Assembly (NCBI GenBank): GCA_963716925.1
Contig: CAVQUX010000025.1
Location: 186,001 to 250,000 of the forward strand
Direction of reading: 5' to 3'
DNA from: DAISKN01 sp963716925
GTDB taxonomy: Bacteria; Acidobacteriota; Vicinamibacteria; Marinacidobacterales; SMYC01
Length of the DNA: 64,000 nucleotides
The translations under genes were made by a program, and so were the position numbers. The stretch's first letter is position 1, and every line of letters begins with the position of its first letter. This document shows positions 43,776 to 56,100 of this stretch, one piece after another. The notes beneath the pieces are model-generated. The model searched no databases. It was not told the origin of the DNA and worked only from the letters and a program-made list of their open reading frames with translations.

Positions 43776-44061
43776 CGTGATCCCAATCGCCCACGCGGCC
43801 GCGCGTAAGCGCAGTCCGGGCACGAACCGAGCGGCTCTCAGGAATTCCGCCAAAGCCATATCTGGCTCGTCGGATCGGGCGGGAAGGCGTTGAAAAGCTT
43901 GTCCCGCGGAGGAGGCCCACTCCGAGCTGAAACTGCCCGGTCGTCGTCGCGGTTCTTGCGACCGACCGGGGTGCCGATCCACGAGGCCGCAACCGGCTCG
44001 TGGCCGAAGGGACGCGAATTCTCGCGCCCTGTCGGCTGCGAGCCTTTGCGTTTCTCCCCCT

Positions 44062-45787
44062 CTATTCCCGCGCGGAACGATAGACCTTGATGTCACCCGA
44101 CTGGAATACCAGATCGAGCGAAGGAAGGTGGTCCAGTCCGTCGGGCGGAAGGCCATGCTCGATTCGCAGAGAAGGGTCGAAGACGACGTAGTCGACGTCG
44201 AGCTGCCGGAGCGCGGCCCGCCCTTCGTCCTCGCTCTCGGGGACGAGCAGCCGCCTTTCGAGCCGATAGGCGTCCGTATCCAACCAGGGCAAGCCCGTGC
44301 GGACTATGCGCCTCCCGGTAAGCGCCGGGATCCACTGCGCGACGTCTGCACCGGCGAAGAAGACGTCCCTTTCGTCCGAGTGCTCGCGGATCCAGGCGCC
44401 GAGGGCCGTCAGTCGCTTCGGAACAGGCTCCAGAGAGAGCCGGAAGTGTGGATCCATCGCGTCGGGACGCCACCACCAGGGGAGCGTCAGAGGAAACCAC
44501 AGCAGCAGAACGACCGAGGTCAACTTCGGCCACGTCCATTGGAACCCCGAGGCCGCGCTTTTCTCTGTCGGCCGATAGGAAACGACTCATCAAATCCACC
44601 AACCCCATGGCCGCCAGGACAGCGGTCAGCACGACCAGGAAGAAATAGATCTCGTCGGACTGTCTGGCCTGCCCCAGGGCCAGCAGAACGCCGTTGGCCG
44701 CCCAGGCCGCGTACGCCCCGGTGATGAGGCCCACCCACAGCAGTCGGAATCGACCTCCGCGCTTCCAGCAGCTCCAGATCCCCCAGCACGCGAGCAGGAA
44801 CGTGGGGCCCAGGTCGAGGGTCGCGAGAAAGAAGAGCGAGTGAGTGCTCGAGGGGCTGTCCCCCCATACGCTCATCAGGGGGTTATCCGGGTGCACGCCC
44901 GTGGGAAAACTGACGACCGGGAAGCTCCGCACCAGATACCAGAGGTAGGGAGCCACCAGTACCAGAGAGACGAGGAGGATCGCAGCCAACCGCGCCAGCT
45001 CGGCCTTCCCGCGTTCCTCGCGCCGCAACCAGCCGATCACGGCATAGCAAGCGACCCCTGCGCAGGCAAGCGCCCAGTGAACGATGAACGCCCAGCCGAG
45101 CGCGCCGAGGACGAGCGCGGCCGCCGCGGAACGCCGCAATGTTGGACGGCCGGCGGCCAGGGTCGCGAACAGAGGCACGAGCGCCCATCCCAAGGCATGA
45201 TTCGGCTTCAGGAGGAAGGTGCGCTGCCAGAAACTCCTGTAAGGACTCAAGTAGTCGAGCGGCCCCGTGGGCGCGAGCAGGACCAGGAAAACCACGAGAA
45301 AGCCCGTCAGCACGCGCTCGACGTCGCTCCCGGAGGATTCGACGTCGGGTCGGTCTCGGAAGGAGTAGAAGAAGCTCATCCCTACCAGGGTGATCGCCAC
45401 TGCCGGCAGGAAAGGATAGATCGTCATCACCGTGCCCGGATCGAAGAGGGAGAGCGCGGCGACGAGGAGCGCCCAGGCCGGCTCGAGGTTGCGGCCTCCG
45501 ACCACACCCGACTCCCATGGCGCGCTTCCCGCCGCGGCGGTCGCGGCCCACCCCAGGTTCCTCTGGCGATCCATGCCTGCCTCGAGTCCATAGAGCCGTT
45601 GAAGGGGGTAGGTCGTGAAGAACCAGCAAACGAGGGCGAAGAGGACCACGACCCAGACGCTACTCACCTTCCTCGCGCGAAAGAGCAGAGCGACCCACGT
45701 CAGATAGAGGGCGGCGTAGAGCGCCCGTCCCATCGAAAGGAAGCCCGCGACGTCCAGATCGAAGACCGGGATCCCGAGGAAGTTCAT
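44062..45787 (-). CDS. Polytopic membrane protein, GT-C-like, one frameshift
   Basis: About 575 residues with many hydrophobic helices (LYAALYLTWVALLFRARKV, VWVVVLFALVCWFFTTYPLQ, FLVVFLVLLAPTG, AAILLVSLVLVAPYLWYLV). The frame shifts near 44525, from GVPMDVAEV to LTSVVLLLWFPLTLPWWW. The C-terminal soluble part includes TALGAWIREHSDERDVFFAGADV and DVDYVVFDPSL, the arrangement seen in large GT-C glycosyltransferase-like and DUF-type membrane proteins of polysaccharide clusters, where a periplasmic domain follows the helices. No catalytic DxD was located with confidence. It has the same general plan as the protein at 60314-61984. A role in surface glycan assembly is inferred from neighbours. Confidence 0.62.
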
Positions 45788-45866
45788 TCTCCGGCCTCGA
45801 CAGCCGCGCAGGGTCTCGCGCGGAAGGGGGCGATCGGACGAGCGCGGTCGAGCGACGCCGAGCGCA

Positions 45867-48456
45867 TCAATCGCGGACGTATCCCAGCGACCGGAGGTTC
45901 TCGATCTGCTCGGGATCGAGCTCTACCGGATCGCCTTCGCGTCGCTCCAGAACCCAGAGCGGGTCGAGCGCCTTCCGAAAGGACTCGGCGAGGTCGGGAT
46001 GCCCGACCAGCTCGTTGCGCCGCTCTCCACGATCGTCGGCGATCCGGTACAGCTTCTCGCTCTCACCGGTCTCGAGAATGGAGTCGTAGAGGGAGTTGCG
46101 AGGCTCGTAGTCGGGTACGCCGGGTCTCGTGCGGATGTACTTGTACTCCCGCGTCCTGACCGCCTTGGCCTCCGGCCCCCATGCCGTCGCTTCGGCGAAG
46201 AAATGACGCCGCTGTTCCCGGGCCCGACCCGACAGAACCGGCATGAAGCTCGCTCCGTCGAGCCCGGGCGGAACGGGAACGCCAAGATAGTCGAGCAGGC
46301 TCGGCATGACGTCGATGAGCGCCGTCAGGCTTCCGTTGGTTCGGGGAAAGGAGGTGTCCGACGGAAACTTGATCAGGAGCGGCACCCTGAGCAGCTCATC
46401 GTACAGCGAATGGCCGTGCAGATAGGCCCCGCGCTCGAACAACTCCTCGCCGTGGTCGGCGGTCACGACGATGAGGCTGCTCTCGAACAGATCGTTCTGC
46501 TTCAACACCGAGATCAGCTCGCCGAAGCGGGCGTCGTAGTACCCGGCGTGGTTCTGGTAGAGCCGGCGAACGTCCTCTCGTTCGCTTTCCGACGGCCGCC
46601 TTTGCAGGAAGGTGTCGTAGGAAATCCTGTCGGCGTCTCCGTTCGCGGCCTCGCCGTCCGGCTGCCGAAACAAGGGAGCGTGGACGTCGTACGAGTGGAA
46701 CAGGAGGAAGAAGCTCTGTCGCCGGTGCTTCTCGACGAACGCCTTGAACGTCGGAATCAGGGGTGCCGCGTCCCTCACGGATTCATCGACGAAGGAATGA
46801 AATCCCTTGTCGACGCCGTAGTCCGGATTGAAGGAATGATCGCTGGCGATCGCCGCCGTGAGGTAGCCGTTGCGACCGAGGACCTCCGCCATCGTCGTCA
46901 CCCTCTCGTCGGCGAGCGTCCTGTTGTGGCCATACGCGAGATTGAGGCCGTGCCGCGAAGGGTAGCGACCGGTGAGCAGAGAGAAATGAGCGGGCAGAGT
47001 CCATGGCGAGACGGTGAAAGCCTCGTCGAACCTCACGGCGGCGCGGGCGAACGCCGAGAGGTTCGGAGTGTGCCGGGCGGAACTTTCGTTGAAGGGGCCG
47101 ATGAAATCCGGCCGGAGCGTGTCGACCGATATGAGGATGACGTTGGGTCGAGCCGCAACGGCGCCCGCCCGCGTGAGGACGAGAGGAGATCCCCAAAGCG
47201 TCAGCGCCGTTTTCCTCGGGGTCGATTTCGATTGGGGAGCGCCGCTCGCGGCATTGGACACGCCCAGTAACAGCTCGACCTTCGTCTCCCGGCGCACGGG
47301 AAGCTCGACGTCGAGGCTGAAGAAGTCACCGAGCTTCTTCTGTGTCTCCGCCGAGACCGTCTTCTCGAAGACCCGCCGGGAGCGACCGTCGGAAACGAGC
47401 TCGGCGAAGAACGTGACGGCCGAGCTGTCCTCCTCGGTTCGGCGGAGATCGAACCCGTACCGCGCCTGCAGAACGTCGCCGGGCGCGGCGTTCACTCGAT
47501 ACCGGTAGGCGGACCCGGCGGGAGCGAACAGGCCGGGAACCAGCTCTCGTCCCTGCTCGCTCAGTCTTCGTTCCGCGGTCTTGATGAGGTAGCGGAAAGC
47601 CCGAGGCTGATAGGGCCGATCGGGCGTGTACTCGAGGTTGAGAAGCTGTACTTCGTCTCGGGTCGGCTTCCGATTCGGAGCGAGGAAGGCCGTGGCCACG
47701 GCATCTCCCGCACTCGAGAACCGCTGGTGGAAGAGACCGCCGAGGACGGCCTGAACCCGATGATTGTCTCCACCCGACCTGCCGAGCTCGACACCCCAGG
47801 CGCCCTCCGCGCTTGCGTGCCCGTCGATTCTCGTACTCGAGCAGGCTCGCATCGATGATCGCTTTCTCGCCAACGGCCACGAGAACGCGGCTCTCCCGGA
47901 CCTCGATTCGATAGGTGCGCCACAGTTCATTGGTCGGCTCGCCACGGACCTGCGCGATGACGGATGTAGTTTCCGGATGGAGATTCGCGGCGAGGCGTTG
48001 CCGCTCGACCGTTATCACTCCGTTGGACCGGAGCTCGATCGCGTATCGTCCCTCCGGCCGCTCGCCGAAGAAAGCCGTCAACCTCTGCTCGTCGGCTTCG
48101 GCCCAGCGAGTCCGGTAGCGAAAGCTCACCGCGCCGGCGGGCGCCTCCCGAACGCCGGGCTCGAACGTCAGGCGGTTGTGAAATTCGCCCGTCCGAGTCA
48201 GGTGAACGTAGCCTTCGGAGTCGAAATCCCAGTCACCGGTCTCGAACGCGATGCCTCCGACGGATTCGAGTCGAGGCAAGGAAATCGTCGCTTCACCCAG
48301 CATCGCGATCAGATCGTGCTTGACCGAGTATCGGTCCGAAGTGGCGGGACCGCCTCCGCAAGCGGGCGCGAGGAGGATCGACGCCATGGAGAACATCGGG
48401 AGCCACGGTGAGTAGCCTGCTCGACGGACGAGGCCGATGAGAGTCGACGAGCCCAC
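45867..48456 (-). CDS. Lipoprotein sulfatase-fold hydrolase, one frameshift
   Basis: About 863 residues from GTG 48454-48456. The N-terminus has a hydrophobic segment ending LLAPACGGG, probably a lipoprotein signal. A 350-residue N-terminal extension of beta type follows; the frame shifts within it near 47825. The sulfatase domain begins NVILISVDTLRPDFIG (metal-binding Asp), has the nucleophile region SPWTLPAHFSLLTGRYPSRHG, and VTADHGEELFE for the second metal site. The position occupied by Cys or Ser in formylglycine sulfatases appears to be Thr (TLPAH), so it is more likely a phosphodiesterase, phosphoglycerol-transferase-like enzyme or uncharacterised subclass than a true sulfatase. It ends with LDPEQIENLRSLGYV, typical of these Acidobacteriota proteins. 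Confidence 0.85.
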
Positions 48457-48462
48457 CCGGGC

Positions 48463-48492
48463 ATATTACTGTAACCTGTTGCACCCTCGCAA
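48463..48492 (-). promoter_or_regulatory. Leaderless-type promoter of the sulfatase-fold gene
   Basis: On the minus strand TTGCGA (48487-48492), an 18-bp spacer and TAATAT (48463-48468) precede the GTG (48454-48456) by 6 nt. The spacing is canonical and leaves no room for a ribosome-binding site. It is the clearest leaderless example in the window. Confidence 0.6.
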
Positions 48493-48521
48493 TTTCCGGG
48501 GTCGATCCCCGTGCGGTGCTC

Positions 48522-49268
48522 CTAGGGGTCTCCGCTCTCGACGCTGGACCGATTCGGAATCGAGCGCGGCGAGAGCCTGCCGGGCGGCGGGTTCCGCATT
48601 TCGTCCGGTTCCCCCGAAGCGATGACCAGGGTAATCACTTTCAGGCGGGGCGCGCCGAGCCTGCGCTCCTGCCACGAGAACTCGAGATAGTCACGGACGA
48701 TTCCGGCGAGACTTCCCGCGAGCAATCTTTTCCAGGTTACGAAGCGATCCTCGATGACATAGCCGAGCGTCCGAATCCTGTCCTGAAGCTCGGCAAGCGA
48801 GAGCCCTAGACAATCGGCATCGTGCACCCCTTCGCTCGAGTGCAGGCGCGTCCATTGCAGGAAGCACTTGCCCCCGGGGCGCAAGCTCTCCATCCATGCG
48901 CCGAAGCACCGGTCGAAGTCGTAGGAGTGATCCCAGGAGTTGGAGTAGACGAAGTCCACGGAGTGATTCCATTCCGGGTTCTTCTCGTGAAAATCCCACT
49001 GCACGAGGTGCGGGAAATCACTCGCGGTGGGCGAGATCTCGGTCCCGATCACCTCGATGTCGAGAAGCTCGCGGAGCACGGCGACCTCGAAACCGTTCCG
49101 CGCGCCGTGACAGATGCCGAACGAGGCATTCGGGAGGCGATTCCTCACGTAGCTCGCGATTCCCTCCAACTCGGCTCTTTCCGCCCATACGACGGCGAGC
49201 TTGCTCCGGTTGACCTCGACCTGCGCCTCGCGATACCGCTCGTAGCTGGGGAAGTCGATCTTCTTCAT
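48522..49268 (-). CDS. SAM-dependent methyltransferase
   Basis: 248 residues. The Rossmann core is degenerate but recognisable: ASFGICHGARNGFEVAVLRE replaces the usual DxGxGxG loop, then VIGTEISPTA (ribose-binding acidic residue), HSVDFVYSNSWDHSYDFDRCF and LRPGGKCFLQWTRLHSSEG, a typical motif with a post-core strand. The protein is cytosolic, without signal or membrane helix. It lies in the surface-glycan region, so a sugar or lipid-carrier substrate is possible. The stop codon lies 29 nt before the -35 element of the sulfatase gene promoter. The C-terminal tail after VITLVIASGE is basic, proline-rich and probably disordered. Confidence 0.72.
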   Translation of the reverse strand: MKKIDFPSYERYREAQVEVNRSKLAVVWAERAELEGIASYVRNRLPNASFGICHGARNGFEVAVLRELLDIEVIGTEISPTASDFPHLVQWDFHEKNPEWNHSVDFVYSNSWDHSYDFDRCFGAWMESLRPGGKCFLQWTRLHSSEGVHDADCLGLSLAELQDRIRTLGYVIEDRFVTWKRLLAGSLAGIVRDYLEFSWQERRLGAPRLKVITLVIASGEPDEMRNPPPGRLSPRSIPNRSSVESGDP

Positions 49269-49341
49269 GACATGAAGAGGAGCCGCGGCCGGATGCTATC
49301 CCTCGGCCGCTCGCCGCGGCAAGCTCGATCGCCGAGCGCGC

Positions 49342-50019
49342 TCACCGCGCGCCAATCCCGCTCTTCGCGGCGAGAAGGATGTATCCGACGCACCACCCCT
49401 CGGCCAAGCCGGGAAAGAGACGCCCGAGCAGGAAGTCGGCGCCGCGCGCCGACGCCACCGCGATATACCTCACCAGTGGAAACAAGAGCCAGGGTGAGGC
49501 GGAAGCGCAGAGACACTGGAGCGGACCCGCGAGGAGGGGCACGGTTTCGGCTCTTTCGAACCGGGCATCCTGCGAGAGGGAACGGAGGCCGTCGTCGGTG
49601 AAACGGAAGTAGTCGTGGGGCGACGCGTGTTTTGGATGGGTAAGGACCGTCGTCAGCAGCAGGAGTCCTCCCGGCCGGAGGCAGCGATAGCTCTCCGCGA
49701 AGAACGCGTGCGGACGCCTCACGTGCTCCAACACCCAGAACGAGACGACGGCGTCGAAAGACTCCGCTAGCAACGGCCAGGGCCGGTCGAGGTCGGCGAC
49801 CACCTGAGGCCGCCGGCGACGATCGAAGTTGACGGCGATCGTGGAGTGCGGCTCGGGGATCGCGACCGCTTCCCATGACGTCGTGGTGGGTCCGCCGGCA
49901 TCCAGGATGCGCGGCCCCGGAGGAATCGGCAAACGCAACCTCGTGAGCGAGGCGTTCGTCGCGGACCGCAGGATGCTCTGATGTTTTCGGAGCTCCGCCC
50001 AGAGGCTCGTCCCGGCCAT
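49342..50019 (-). CDS. SAM-dependent methyltransferase (Methyltransf_11-like)
   Basis: 225 residues. The class I fold is clear: PRILDAGGPTTTSWEAVAI, VNFDRRRRPQVVADLDRPWP, FDAVVSFWVLEHVRRPHAFF and YRCLRPGGLLLLTTVLTHPKH. The segment HDYFRFTDDGLRSLSQDARF is characteristic of methyltransferases within polysaccharide clusters, and a similar FWRFTEEGAAQLF is in the gene at 59507-60121. The C-terminal half is hydrophobic (ASPWLLFPLVRYIAVASARG) and may touch the membrane. No ribosome-binding site is evident before the ATG. It is followed on the same strand by the other methyltransferase. Confidence 0.78.
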   Translation of the reverse strand: MAGTSLWAELRKHQSILRSATNASLTRLRLPIPPGPRILDAGGPTTTSWEAVAIPEPHSTIAVNFDRRRRPQVVADLDRPWPLLAESFDAVVSFWVLEHVRRPHAFFAESYRCLRPGGLLLLTTVLTHPKHASPHDYFRFTDDGLRSLSQDARFERAETVPLLAGPLQCLCASASPWLLFPLVRYIAVASARGADFLLGRLFPGLAEGWCVGYILLAAKSGIGAR

Positions 50020-50106
50020 CAGGACGTCCGCCCCGAGGCTTCAGCCGGACACGCGCATCCCCTGCTCACCGCGCCGCGTTCGCCGCTTTCTCCAGAATCC
50101 TCGTCG

Positions 50107-53100
50107 CTAAGGCGCCGGCGTCGTCACCGAGATGACGTTCGAGAGCAGTGACGTGTTACCCGAATCGTCCGTGACCTTGAGAGCGATGTAGTAGGTGGTA
50201 TTCGGAGACAGGCCGGTGAGAACGAACGATTCCGGCGAGCCCGCGACCTTCGGAGCGGGCTCTCCCGCCGCTTGGTTGGCGGCGAGGAAGTCCGCGTCGT
50301 TTCCGATGTTCGTCGTCCGGAACCGGAGGTCGTAGCTCGCCGCCGTTCCCGTGGTTCCGTTGTCTCCGGTGGCCGTCCAGCTCAAGGTGACGCGGTCGGC
50401 GATGGCCGTCGCTTGGCTCACTTCCATGTCCGAAACCTGAACGTAGAACAACCCGTTACCCGAGTATGCCTGCGACTCGGTGACCAGCAAGCGGATGAAT
50501 CGCCCGGGAGCCGGTGTGAAATTGAACGTGTACCAGGTGGCGGCCGCGGCGACGAAGTCGTTGACGGTATGGAGCGTCGTGAAGTTCACGTTGTCGCTGC
50601 TGACCTGAATCTGGAAGTCCTTCGGAAACAGCGTGCCGAGGTCGGACCGCGAGCGGAGTCGCACCCGCCCGACGTTCAGCGGAGCGCCGATGTCCAGGGT
50701 GAGGAACTCCTGCTGCATCGCCGCCCGACCGATAGAAGACCAGAGTGTGTTGGGGTCCTGGTCCACGGCGCGCCCCTTGACGTGAGGGTCGAGCTCGCTC
50801 GATGCGGCGAACGCGCTCGCGCCCCGCACCATGTACGTGTACCCTCCGGGCACCCCGCTGAGATCCGTGATCGCGGCCGGACTCGCGCCGTCCGACGTGC
50901 TCCGGCTGACGACGTTCGACAGGAGCGACGTCCCTCCCACCTCGTCCCGCACCTTCAGGGCGAAATAGTACAGCGTGTCCGGCGACAGCGAAGTCACCGT
51001 GAACACTTCCGGGGAGCCTGCCGGCAGCGGCGCCGGCTCTCCCGTTGCCTGCGTGGCTGCGGCGAAGTCGGCGTCGCTCACGATGGGAGAGGTTCGGTAC
51101 CGGACGTCGTAGACGTCCGCCGTGCCTACGGACCCATCGTCGCCAGTGGCGGTCCAGGTGAGCTGGACGCTGGTGGCGGACGAGGTCCCGACGGCCAGGT
51201 TGGTCACCGTTCCCGGCAGGATCGGCGGCATCGTGACCTGGGGCACGTTGGAGAGGCCCGAGAGCAGTCCGCCGTCGTCCGCGGTCTTCAAGGCGAAGTA
51301 GAGCGGAGTCTCCCCGGGGAGACCGGAGGCGATGAAAGTCTCGGCCGAACCCGCAGGTTGGGGCGCGGGCTCTCCGGTGAGAGGCGTGGCGGAGTCGAAG
51401 TTGCCGACGGTGATGGGAGACATGCTGAAGCGCAGATCGTAGAGCGCCGCCGTCCCCACCGTTCCGTTGTCTCCCGGCGCCGTCCAGGTCAAGGTCGCCT
51501 GCGTCGTCAAGTCGACGGCGGAATAGACTTCCATCTCGGCGAGCTGGGCGTAGAACAGGCCGTTGGTGTACGCGGCGGCTTCGGTGATCAGGAGCTTCAG
51601 GTAACGCCCGGAGCCCGGCGTGAAGTCGAAGGTGTACCAGGTGGCGACCGAGGCCACGAAGTCGCTCTCGGAATCGAGGGTGACGAAGTTGACGCCGTCC
51701 ATGCTCACCTGGAAATGAAAGTCCTTCGGGAAGAGAGAGGCGAGGTCGCTTCGCGAGCGCAGGCGCACCCGGCCAATCGAGTGGACAGTTCCTAGATCCA
51801 GGGTGATGAACTCCTGCTGCGCCACGCTCCTCCCTGGAGTCGACCAGAGCGTCGCGAGGTCCAGGTCGACGGCTCTCTGGGGAACGTGGACGTCCAGGAA
51901 ACCGGACGAAGCAAGGACGTTCGCCATGCGAAGGGTGTAGGCGTAGCCTCCGGGCGTCGCGGCGAGGTTCGTCACCGCGGCCGGCGGTGAGCTGTCGGCG
52001 GTCGACCGGCTCACGACGTTGGACAGACCCGACGTGCCGCCCGCCTCATCGAGAACCTTCAACGCAAAGTAATAGAGGGTATCCGTCGAGAGCCCGGTCA
52101 CGTTGAAACTCTGCGGCGTTCCGGGGGATAGAGGCGCGGGCTCTCCCACCACCTGCGTCGCCACCGCGAAGTCCGCTTCGCTCACGATGGGCGAGGTGCG
52201 ATAACGAAGGTCGTACGCGGTGGCCACTCCGATGAGGCCGTCGTCCCCGGTTGCGTTCCAGTTGAGTTGGACGGAGTTGGCCGTGGTCGTGCCCGCCGCC
52301 AGGGTGGTGACGGCCGCCGGGGTGACCGGGGGAGTGACCAGAGACGGCACGTTGGAGAGGCCCGAGAAGTTCGGCACTTCGTCCTGGGTCTTGATCGCGA
52401 AATAGAGCGTGGCCTCGGCGGGAACACCCATGAGGGTGAATGCCTGGGCCGTACCCGGAGCCGCGGGCGCCGGCTCTCCCGTCACCGGGATCGCCGAAGC
52501 GAAATCGCCGCTGGTCACGATCGGCGTGTTCGCGTAGCGAATATCGTAGGCGGCAGCGGTGCCCTGGGTTCCGTTGTCCCCGGGGGCCGTCCAGCCGAGG
52601 TTCACCCGATCGAACAACAGACCGCCTTCATAGACCTCCGCCTCGGCGATCTGCGCGTAGAACTTCCCGTTTCCGGGATAGGCGTTGGTCTCGGTGACGA
52701 GAACGCGGACGTAGCGGCCGACCTTCGGCACGAAGTCGAAGGTGTACCAGGTCGCCGCGGCGGCCGTGAAATTGTTCACGATATGCGCGGTCGTGAACGA
52801 CAGTCCGTCGGAGCTGACCTGGATCTCGAAGTCGCGGGGGAAGAGCGTCCCCAGATCCGACCGCGATCGCAGGCGAACCCGGCCGACGCTGAAGGAGCCG
52901 AGGAGGTCGAAGGTGAGGAACTCGACCTGCTGGACGTCTCGAGCGGGCGACGACCAGATAGTCATCAGATCGTTGTCGACCGCTCGTTCCTTGACGTGCA
53001 CGTCCAGGGTTCCCGACACCGCCACGGCGGCGGCGTTTCGCTTCACCAGGCCCGTCGAAGGGAACGCGGCAACGAGATCGGTTATGGACGCAGGCGCCTG

Positions 53101-56100
53101 TCCGTCGAGCGTCTTGTCGCTCACGACGTTCGACGGCGGGGATGCGAGATCGGCGTCGTCGATCACGCGAATGGCGAAATAGTACGTCGTTTCGTTGGCG
53201 AGCCCGGTGACGGTGTGGGACTCGGCGCTCCCCGGCGGCTGAGGCGCGGGAATCGGGACCGACGTGGCGGCGTTGAAGTCGGCGAGGCTCACGATCGGCG
53301 ACGTGGAGCGGCGGAGGTCGTACGCCGCCGCCGTTCCCGTGTTTCCGTCGTCACCGGTGGCAGTCCAGGACAGCGAGATGGAAGTGTTGGTCTTCCCCGT
53401 TACCTGCAGGTTGGTAACCGTCCCGGGCGCCGTGCCCGGAGTTGCCACCTTCACCGAGTTGGACAACGTAGAGACGTTGGGACGCTCGTCGGAAGTCTTG
53501 ACCGCCCACCACAGCACGGCCTCCGTGCCGAGGCCGGTGACCGAGAGAGACTGGATCGTTCCCGCGGGGAGCGGCACTGGAACCACGGCGGGGCTCACCG
53601 GGGTGGCGTTGGCGAAGTCGGTGTTGGTGAGAATCTGTGTGGGCGAATACCGGAAATCGTAGCTCGCCGCCGTCCCCGTCGTACCGTCGTCACCGGGCGC
53701 GGTCCACTGGAGGGTCACGCCGCCTGCCGCCAGATCGAACCGGTAGACCTGGATCTCGGCGATCTGCACGTAGAACAACCCGTTTCCGGAGTAAGCCGCC
53801 GGCTTGGTCACGAATATCTTAACGTAGCGTCCGTTGACGCTGGGGAATGTAAACGTGTTCCAGGTCGCCGCGGGGGTGCTGTAGCCGGTCACGCTCAGAG
53901 CGTCGACGAAGGTGACGTTGTCGGGGCTCACCTGGATCTTGAAGTCGATGGGGAACAGCTCACCGAGGTCGCTTCTGGACCTCATGCGCACGCGCCCCAC
54001 GGGCTGGATCGAGCCGAGGTTGAGGGTTATCGCCTCGTTTTGCATCACGGCTCGAGGAGGGGATGACCACAGTGTAGAGAGGTCGCCGTCCACGGTGCGT
54101 TCCTTGACGTGCGGGCTGAGATCCCCGGTGGAGCTCGTCACCCCGATTCCCAGGAGCTGGGTGAACGAGGCCGCCCCGGGCGTTCCCGTGAGATCGGAGA
54201 TCGCCGCCGGGGCGACGTTGTCCAGGGTGTCGCCGGTCACGACGTTCGAAAGGGCCGAGACGTTGCCGACGTCGTCCGTGCTCTGGATCGCGAAGTAATA
54301 ATGCGTATTCGACGTGAGGCCAGTGACCGTCTTCGACTGGTTGGTACCCGGAGCGGCCGGCGCAGGCATCCCGGTGACCGGGGTCGCGGCGCCGAAGCTC
54401 GCCGCCGTGATCGGAGTTGTGGAGTAGCGAAGATCGTACCCCGTTACTGGGCCTCCCGCGGGACCGTCCTCGTTGGGCGCCGTCCATTCGACGACGATGC
54501 TGGTCAACCCGGGAGTGTTCGTGGACAGGTCGAGGATGGGCTCGGGAGCGATTCCGCTGGTGGCCACGACCACGGTGTTCGATACCGGAGATGGGTTCCC
54601 CGCGTCGTCCGGGAACGAATCGCGACCGCGTAGAACGTCTCGGACGCGAGCCCGGTCAGAGTGAAGGACTGGATCGTTCCCGCGACACCCGGCACCGGCT
54701 CGCCCGTCGCCTGGGTCGCGGTGGAGAAGTTGATCGCCATTCCCGGCTGAAAGCGGAGGTCATAGCTCGCCGCGGTTCCCGATGAGCCGTCGTCTCCGGG
54801 AGCCGCCCAGGTAACCTGGATCGATCCCGTGGCGGTACTGCTCAACGACACCTCGATCTCGGCGATCTGGGCGTAGAAGAGGTTGTTCGCGGCGTACTGG
54901 CTCGGCTTGGTGATCCAGATCCGCACGTACCGCCGGGTGGTCCCTGCCAGGGGAAAGTCGGTCCAGGTCGAGGCGGCGGTCGAGAAGTTGGTGATCGTGG
55001 CCGCGTTGGTGAAGTTCACGTTGTCGTTGCTGACCTGGATCTGGAAGTCCTTGGGAAACAGCTCGGGGACGACGTCGCGGCTGAGCATCCTCACGTGATT
55101 GAACGTCCTGGACGAGCCGAGATCCAGGGTGATGAACTCGGTTTGGAGGGCGGCGCGCGCCGGGCTCGACCAGAGGGTCGATACGTTCAAATCGACGGCT
55201 TTTTCCTTGTTGTTGCTGGCGTTGATTTCCCCCGAGGAGGCGATCGCGGACACCCCCGTCAACGGCGTGAACAGGTTGGGCACGGAGCCGGAGAGGACGA
55301 TTCCGCTCGGCGACGTGAGGTCGGTGCGGAACGCGAGATAGGAGGAGAAAGGCCCCTGGCTCGAGGCGTTCGCTGCCTGGATCCGCCAGCGGAAATTCTT
55401 GTTGGCCGCGAGATTCGAGGGGGACTGCCCGAGGTGCCGGTGAGCCCGGGGATGCTGATCGTCCCTCCGTCGGTCAGGTTGTCGACTTCGATGTTGTAGC
55501 TCGTAGCTCCGGCGACCGCCGTCCAGGTGAACGTGGGAACGAGAGTGGAGATGTCGGCGTTCGGGCTCAAGGGAGTCGGCGGCCCGAGCCGGACGTTCAT
55601 CGTGAGGTCGGCTTCCGCGGAGCGTCCGTCGTCGTCGGTGACGCGGACCCGGAACGGTCCGAAAGAGCCCAGGGAAGTCGGCGTACCGCTCACGATACCC
55701 GAGGAAGCGTTCGGACCCGAGAGACCCGGCGGAAGCGAGCCCGACAGGAGCTGGAACGAAAGCGGATAGGTTCCGCCGACGACCGGCACTTGCTTGGAAT
55801 AGGCCTGCTGAAGGTATCCCTCGGGCATCACCGTCGACGAGAACGACGGCGGCGGCGGCGGGAGATGAATGATGCTCACGTGCACCCCATCGTCGCCGTA
55901 GCCGTTGCGGAAGACGATCGTCGCCTGTGGATCCGCTGGGTCCGGGCGGGCGGCGATTCCCAAGGGGAATGCGTTCAGATAGGAGAACACGCAGGGCGGG
56001 GTGAGCACCCCTGTGCCCGCAGTGACCTCCTTGAAGTAGCCAGAGACGCCGGCGAAGTACGTGGCCACCAGCTTCCCGGTGGAAGAACTGAAGGTGATCG

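Larger units (their letters stand above)
43600..44061. other. Gene-poor gap of 462 bp
   Basis: No long gene is supportable. The first 180 bp hold the promoter and putative small transcript described separately. From about 43780 to 44061 I see no gene, promoter or hairpin that stands out. Confidence 0.5.

Noticed and set aside
44840..46159. Plus-strand frame of 439 codons
   Set aside because: It is antisense to the polytopic membrane protein and sulfatase-fold genes, with highly charged, repetitive composition and no domain.
50272..54066. Plus-strand frames of 500-600 codons inside the giant repeat gene
   Set aside because: They mirror the repeated FN3 and F5/8C coding sequence on the minus strand; the products are Arg/Gly/Val-rich and match no family.
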